Shown here piece by piece: positions 13,781-17,411 of a DNA stretch of 17,411 bases; positions within the stretch are counted from its first letter, which is position 1, and the number at the start of each line of letters is the position of its first letter. The notes under the pieces were generated by a model. That model ran no database searches. It saw only the letters and a list, made by a program, of their open reading frames with translations, and had not been told where the DNA came from. The DNA comes from JBCCFW01 sp039029535 (GTDB lineage Bacteria; Acidobacteriota; JBCCFW01), in NCBI GenBank assembly GCA_039029535.1, contig JBCCFW010000164.1:1-17411 (forward strand), given 5' to 3'. Both the position numbers and the translations under genes were made by a program.

Positions 13781-14158
13781 ATGGCCGAGCTGGAGTTCCG
13801 GGTCACCGACGAAGCCCAGGCGCTGGAGCTGCAAGGGAAGCTGAAGGAGCTGTTCGGGGTGGAGGTGAGCGTCCGCGCCGAGGGGGCGGACGGTGGCTTC
13901 CAGAAGGGTGAGCCATCGGTCCTGAGCGCGATCGCGGTGTTGATGATGCTCCCGAGCACCATCAACAACACGCTGGACCTCGTCCGTCGCGCCGAGCTCG
14001 GCAAGAAGGTCGAGGCGCTCAAGGCCTGGGCCCGCGGTCAGTCGAGCGACGTCACCGTGACGGCGCCGGGTCTCGGCCCCTGCAAGCTGCCGGACACCGA
14101 GGCCGGGGCCATCCTCGACGCGATGGTGGAGGCCTCGAAGCAGGACGGGACGAAGTGA
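13781..14158 (+). CDS. Small effector-associated protein (EACC1-like)
   Basis: The 125-residue protein has an N-terminal segment with beta-strand/helix alternation (AELEFRVTDEAQALELQGKL, FGVEVSVRAEG). A hydrophobic stretch follows (SVLSAIAVLMMLPSTINNTL, about residues 46-65), then a helix and a final strand (SSDVTVTAPGLGPCKLP). The layout resembles effector-associated constant component 1 (EACC1), a small protein encoded next to CHAT, caspase or STAND effectors in bacterial conflict systems. I recall the family pattern but could not compare sequences, so the family name is tentative. It overlaps the CHAT-STAND gene by GTGA (14155-14158), so equimolar, coupled synthesis is likely. The hydrophobic stretch could be a membrane segment. 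Confidence 0.6.
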   Translation: MAELEFRVTDEAQALELQGKLKELFGVEVSVRAEGADGGFQKGEPSVLSAIAVLMMLPSTINNTLDLVRRAELGKKVEALKAWARGQSSDVTVTAPGLGPCKLPDTEAGAILDAMVEASKQDGTK

Positions 14159-17100
14159 GCTCCGCGCGCCTGGTCCTCGGCGGCGGGCACGTGCGACTGG
14201 AGCTCGACGGTCCGGTTCAAGAGCGGACGGTCGAGGAGGCCTGGCTCGACACGCTCCGTCAGCTCGCCGAGCGTCACGCGAAGGCGAGCCGCTCGTTGGA
14301 GAACGTCGACGAGCTGCTGGCGATCGGGCGTGAGCTGCACGACTGGTTCGTGAGCCGGTTCCGGTTCGACGCGCTGCGAGCGAAGTTGACCGGTGCACTG
14401 ACGCTGACCGTGGAAGTGCCTCGGGAGCCGGGTGATGCGGGCGAGGCCTTGTTGCATGCGCCCTGGGAGCTGCTGGCGGACGAGAAGGGGCATCTCGTCG
14501 CCGACTCGATCGTGCGCTACGCGCCGGTGCGACGGTTGGGCGCCGAGGCGGAGGCGAAGCGGCCGCAGTCGGAGGCTGCGCTCTCGGTGTTGTTCATGGC
14601 CGCCGTCGTCGATGGGCAGCAAGAGCTCCAGCTCGAGGAGGAAGAGCGCGCCATCCTCGAGGCGACGCACGAGCAACCTCTCGACCTCTTCGTCGAGGAG
14701 ACCGGAACGCTCCGAGAGCTGCGCCGACGACATGCCTTCCTGAGCGAGGACGCGCCGGTCGACGTGCTCCATCTCTCCTGCCACGGCACGGCCACGCCGA
14801 ACCCGGCGCTGCTGTTGGAAGACGCCTACGGCGCTGAGGCGCGGACCGACGCCGACGACATCACCAAGGAGCTGGGCTCGAAACTCGGGGACCTGGGACT
14901 GGTCGTGCTCTCGGCCTGCGAGACGGCCGCCGAGTCGACGACGGGTCCGGCCGAGTCGCTGGCGGCGGCACTCGTGCAACGGGGCGCGCCAGCGACGCTG
15001 GGTTTCGCCTCCGCGGTGGGCGACGCCAGCGCGACGAAGCTCACGGCCTCGCTGTACGAGCGGCTGAGCCTGGGCGACGACGTGGTCGAGGCAGTAGCGG
15101 CCGCACGTCGCGAGGCGTTGACCGAGACGGGCTCCCGGGACTGGCATCTCGCCCGACTCGTGCTGGGCCCTCGTGGTGGCGACGTGGTCGCACCGGTGAA
15201 GGGCCGGCGACGCAAGCGACGCGATCGCGGCTACGCAGCCCTGCTCAACGAGCAGGACCGTGAGGTCAAGGTCGCCGGCCCCGAGGCCTTCGTCGGCCGA
15301 CGTCGCCCGCTCCAGGAGAGCCTCCGCGTCCTCCGTGAGCCGGGCCCTGGCCTGCTCATCCACGGTCTCGGACGACAGGGCAAGTCCAGCCTGGCCGTGC
15401 GGATCGCAGAACGACTCGAGGGACTGACGACGGTTCCGCTCCACGGCGACTATCGAGCCGTGACCATCCTCTCAGCCATCGCGCACTACACCGGTCGCGA
15501 CGAGTGGAAGGAGCGTCACGAGCCCATCGTCAAGGAGTCGCCGGCCCAACTCGACCGCGCCCTCCGCGAGGCGCTGAACGACGACGGAGCACCGTTCCTT
15601 CTCCTCATCGACGACCTCGAGCGGGTGCTGGATGACCGAGGTGGTGAGCGGCACCAGGTGAAGGCCGACGACCTGGACACGCTGAGCGCGGTCCTCCGGG
15701 TCTTCGACGCCGAGGGGAACACCGAGAGCCGGTTGTTGTTCACGTCACGGTTCCGCTTCGAGCTGTCCGGCCCGAGAGGGGACCTGGGCGCCGGCCTCCA
15801 TGAGCTCTCACTCCAGTCCATGGAGCCGCACGAGGCCAGGAAGCAGGCCATCGCGACGGCGGGTCGAGCCGAGCTGGCCTGGCTCGATCGTGCGGTCGCC
15901 GCCAGCCACGGCAACGCGGGCCTGCTCGACCGACTCCTCTCCATGCGAGAGGCCGAGCCCGAGCTGGCCGACACGGCGCTCAAGGAGATGGAGCGGCTGG
16001 AGGCTACGGGCGAGCACCCAGAGCAGGCCGAGCTGCTGGAGTTCTTCGCCCGCATCTCGATCCAGGTGCTGCTCGACGCGCTCGACGAGAGTCAGCATCA
16101 GCTCCTGCGCTGCTGGACGCTCTTCGAGCATCCCGTGCCGGAGAGCCTGCTCGCCCCCCTCGCCGAGGCTGGCTGTCTCGCGGAGCCGGAGCAGGCGCTC
16201 GCGCGTCTGACGTCCCTGGGGCTGTTGGAGGTGAGCCCGGATCTCGTCGACCCAGAACGAAAGGCCCTCCGCGTCACGCCGCTCGCCTCGCGTTTCCTGG
16301 AACCTCTTCAGGACGAGGAGCGACGACACCTTGGCCAGGCCGTGCTGCCGACGCTCACCAACGACTGGCAAGACTGGGCCTCCAGCTCACGGCGAGGGGC
16401 CAGCGCTCATCAGCTCGCTGAACTCGGCTTGCTGTCTCGGGACGTCACGCTCCTCCACGAGGTAACCCTAGCTGGAATCGCTTGGCTGGATGATCGGCAC
16501 CGGAGCCGTCGCGCCGCCGAGGTCGTCCTGGCAGCCATTCCGATGCTGGAAGAGGCAGACCAGACCCCGGAGACCTGGCTCTATCTGCGGGGAGCCGACG
16601 TAGCGGTTCAGCCCGGAGAGGTAGACGCCGCCCTCCGCTGGCTGGAGACCGTGGACGGCCGCTCCGAGGAGCTCGACGACGACACTCGCGCCTCACTCTG
16701 GCTCCGTCAGGCCCGCCTCCTGAGTCAGAGAGGAGCCCCGGAGGAGGCCCTCGCGAAGCTTGAAGCCGCACGCAAGACTCGCGAGCACCAGCCTCGGCAA
16801 CTCGCTGTCGTCCTCGGGGAGATCGCTAGAATCAAGAACGACAGAGGCGACGTTGACGAGGCCCTCTCACTCCACCAGGAACAGATCGAGCTCTTCGAGG
16901 CTCTTGGCGACCTGCTCTCTCGCACCGTCACCCTCGGCGACATCGCGAGAATCAAGAACGATAAGGGCGACGTCGACCAAGCTCTTTCACTCCACCAGGA
17001 CCGACTCGCCGTCCATGAGACTCTCGGTGATCAGCGCTCTCGCGCCATCACACTCGGCGACATCGCAAGAATCAAGAACGACAAGGGCGACGTCGATCAG

Positions 17101-17411
17101 GCTCTCTCACTCCACCAAGAGCAAATCCAACTCTTCGAGGCTCTCGGCGACCAGCGCTCTCGCGCCGTCGCCCTCGGCGACCTCGCTAGGATCAAGAATT
17201 CCAGGGGTGAAGTCGACGAGGCTCTCTCGCTCCACCAAGAAGAGCTCGCCGTTTATGAGGCTCTCGGCGACCAGCGCTCTCGCGCCGTCACTCTCGGCGA
17301 CATCGCAAGAATCAGGAAGTCCAAGGGTGACGTCGACCAAGCTCTCTCACTCCACCAAGAGCGACTCGCCGTTTATGAGGCTCTCGGCGACCAGCGCTCT
17401 CGCGCCGTCAC
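14155..17411 (+). CDS. CHAT protease-STAND NTPase-TPR protein, 3' end beyond window
   Basis: At least 1085 residues, with no stop before the window edge. The N-terminal CHAT protease domain (about 80-345) has His210 in LHLSCHGTATPN and Cys255 in LVVLSACETAAE. The P-loop NTPase follows: entry motif FVGRRRPLQES, Walker A GLGRQGKSS (404-412, Lys410), Walker B FLLLIDDLE (481-489), and sensor-like TSR (530-532), as in STAND/NB-ARC switches. A winged-helix-like segment is at about 675-725 (LARLTSLGLLEVSPD, RVTPLASRFLEPL). TPR-type helices follow from about 770, with 40-residue repeats from 886. In such proteins the repeats sense a trigger, the NTPase oligomerises and the protease is released; this points to a defence or programmed-death effector. 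GTG 14155 overlaps the EACC1-like stop. Codon use changes in the last 1 kb. Confidence 0.9.
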   Translation, partial: MSSARLVLGGGHVRLELDGPVQERTVEEAWLDTLRQLAERHAKASRSLENVDELLAIGRELHDWFVSRFRFDALRAKLTGALTLTVEVPREPGDAGEALLHAPWELLADEKGHLVADSIVRYAPVRRLGAEAEAKRPQSEAALSVLFMAAVVDGQQELQLEEEERAILEATHEQPLDLFVEETGTLRELRRRHAFLSEDAPVDVLHLSCHGTATPNPALLLEDAYGAEARTDADDITKELGSKLGDLGLVVLSACETAAESTTGPAESLAAALVQRGAPATLGFASAVGDASATKLTASLYERLSLGDDVVEAVAAARREALTETGSRDWHLARLVLGPRGGDVVAPVKGRRRKRRDRGYAALLNEQDREVKVAGPEAFVGRRRPLQESLRVLREPGPGLLIHGLGRQGKSSLAVRIAERLEGLTTVPLHGDYRAVTILSAIAHYTGRDEWKERHEPIVKESPAQLDRALREALNDDGAPFLLLIDDLERVLDDRGGERHQVKADDLDTLSAVLRVFDAEGNTESRLLFTSRFRFELSGPRGDLGAGLHELSLQSMEPHEARKQAIATAGRAELAWLDRAVAASHGNAGLLDRLLSMREAEPELADTALKEMERLEATGEHPEQAELLEFFARISIQVLLDALDESQHQLLRCWTLFEHPVPESLLAPLAEAGCLAEPEQALARLTSLGLLEVSPDLVDPERKALRVTPLASRFLEPLQDEERRHLGQAVLPTLTNDWQDWASSSRRGASAHQLAELGLLSRDVTLLHEVTLAGIAWLDDRHRSRRAAEVVLAAIPMLEEADQTPETWLYLRGADVAVQPGEVDAALRWLETVDGRSEELDDDTRASLWLRQARLLSQRGAPEEALAKLEAARKTREHQPRQLAVVLGEIARIKNDRGDVDEALSLHQEQIELFEALGDLLSRTVTLGDIARIKNDKGDVDQALSLHQDRLAVHETLGDQRSRAITLGDIARIKNDKGDVDQALSLHQEQIQLFEALGDQRSRAVALGDLARIKNSRGEVDEALSLHQEELAVYEALGDQRSRAVTLGDIARIRKSKGDVDQALSLHQERLAVYEALGDQRSRAV
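16810..17409 (+). repeat. Five tandem 120-bp (40-residue) TPR-type repeats
   Basis: Units start at 16810, 16930, 17050, 17170 and 17290, all in frame (residues 886-1085), and a sixth begins at the window edge. Each follows x-LGDIARIKN-x-KGDVDQALSLHQ, then a variable piece, LGDQRSRAV. By eye the units share most of their bases, even at third codon positions, which shows recent duplication or gene conversion. The variable piece has two forms: QI-x-LFEALGD (units 1 and 3) and LAV-x-E-x-LGD (units 2, 4 and 5). Confidence 0.92.

Noticed and set aside
16810..17411. CRISPR or non-coding satellite array
   Set aside because: The period is exactly 120 bases, in frame, with no spacers, and encodes TPR-type helices.
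12844..17411. Prion-like amyloid signalling between the amyloid-type protein and the STAND effector, as in fungal HET-S or bacterial amyloid signalling motifs
   Set aside because: The amyloid-like protein has a signal peptide and should leave the cytosol, and I see no shared short amyloid motif at the N-terminus of the CHAT-STAND protein.

Overview
High-GC window (GC-rich third codon positions throughout) from a diderm bacterium: two proteins have Sec-type signal peptides followed by outer-membrane or secreted modules, and the F1 ATP synthase genes are arranged b'-b-delta-alpha-gamma-beta without the a and c genes. That split ATP synthase layout, plus sigma factor/zinc-finger/CHAT gene sets, fits Acidobacteriota or the former Deltaproteobacteria. 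My best guess is an Acidobacteriota (Thermoanaerobaculia-like) genome, but this is inference and no marker in the window settles it.

Layout. (1) 1-4742, minus strand: F-type ATP synthase operon atpF'-atpF-atpH-atpA-atpG-atpD, read right to left. A good sigma-70 promoter lies at 4889-4917. atpD breaks off after its Walker A region at about position 87, followed by unrelated lower-GC sequence to the window edge, probably a contig-end artefact. (2) 5138-9521, plus strand: a three-gene operon with 4-base overlaps, encoding an ECF-like sigma factor, a zf-HC2 zinc-finger protein with TPR-like repeats, and a TPR-CHAT caspase-like protease. Two of these genes appear to start at CTG. (3) 9464-13548, minus strand: a five-gene secretion operon. 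In order of transcription it encodes an Asn/Ser/Thr/Gly-rich secreted protein, a second secreted protein, a periplasmic C39 cysteine peptidase, a coiled-coil plus beta-barrel outer-membrane protein, and a cysteine-rich secreted protein. The peptidase, pore and low-complexity substrates together resemble the Pseudomonas Fap functional-amyloid system (FapD, FapF, FapB/FapC). (4) 13781-17411, plus strand: a small protein resembling effector-associated constant component 1, coupled by a GTGA overlap to a large CHAT protease-STAND NTPase-TPR protein that runs off the window. Its C-terminus holds five nearly identical 40-residue repeats.

Most interesting reading: region 3 looks like a divergent fap-like amyloid export locus outside Pseudomonas. 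Its two candidate substrates carry a Sec signal peptide followed at once by a shared LSD(D/E)EMD-VVAG motif resembling the double-glycine leader that C39 peptidases cleave. This gives a concrete substrate-protease hypothesis. The locus lies between two different CHAT protease systems, one wired to a sigma factor and one of the STAND biological-conflict type.

Genes 2 and 3 of region 2, genes 2 to 4 of region 3, the CHAT-STAND gene and atpF all start inside the stop codon of the gene before them, so translational coupling is a general habit of this genome. No tRNA, rRNA, CRISPR array, transposase or convincing intrinsic terminator was seen.
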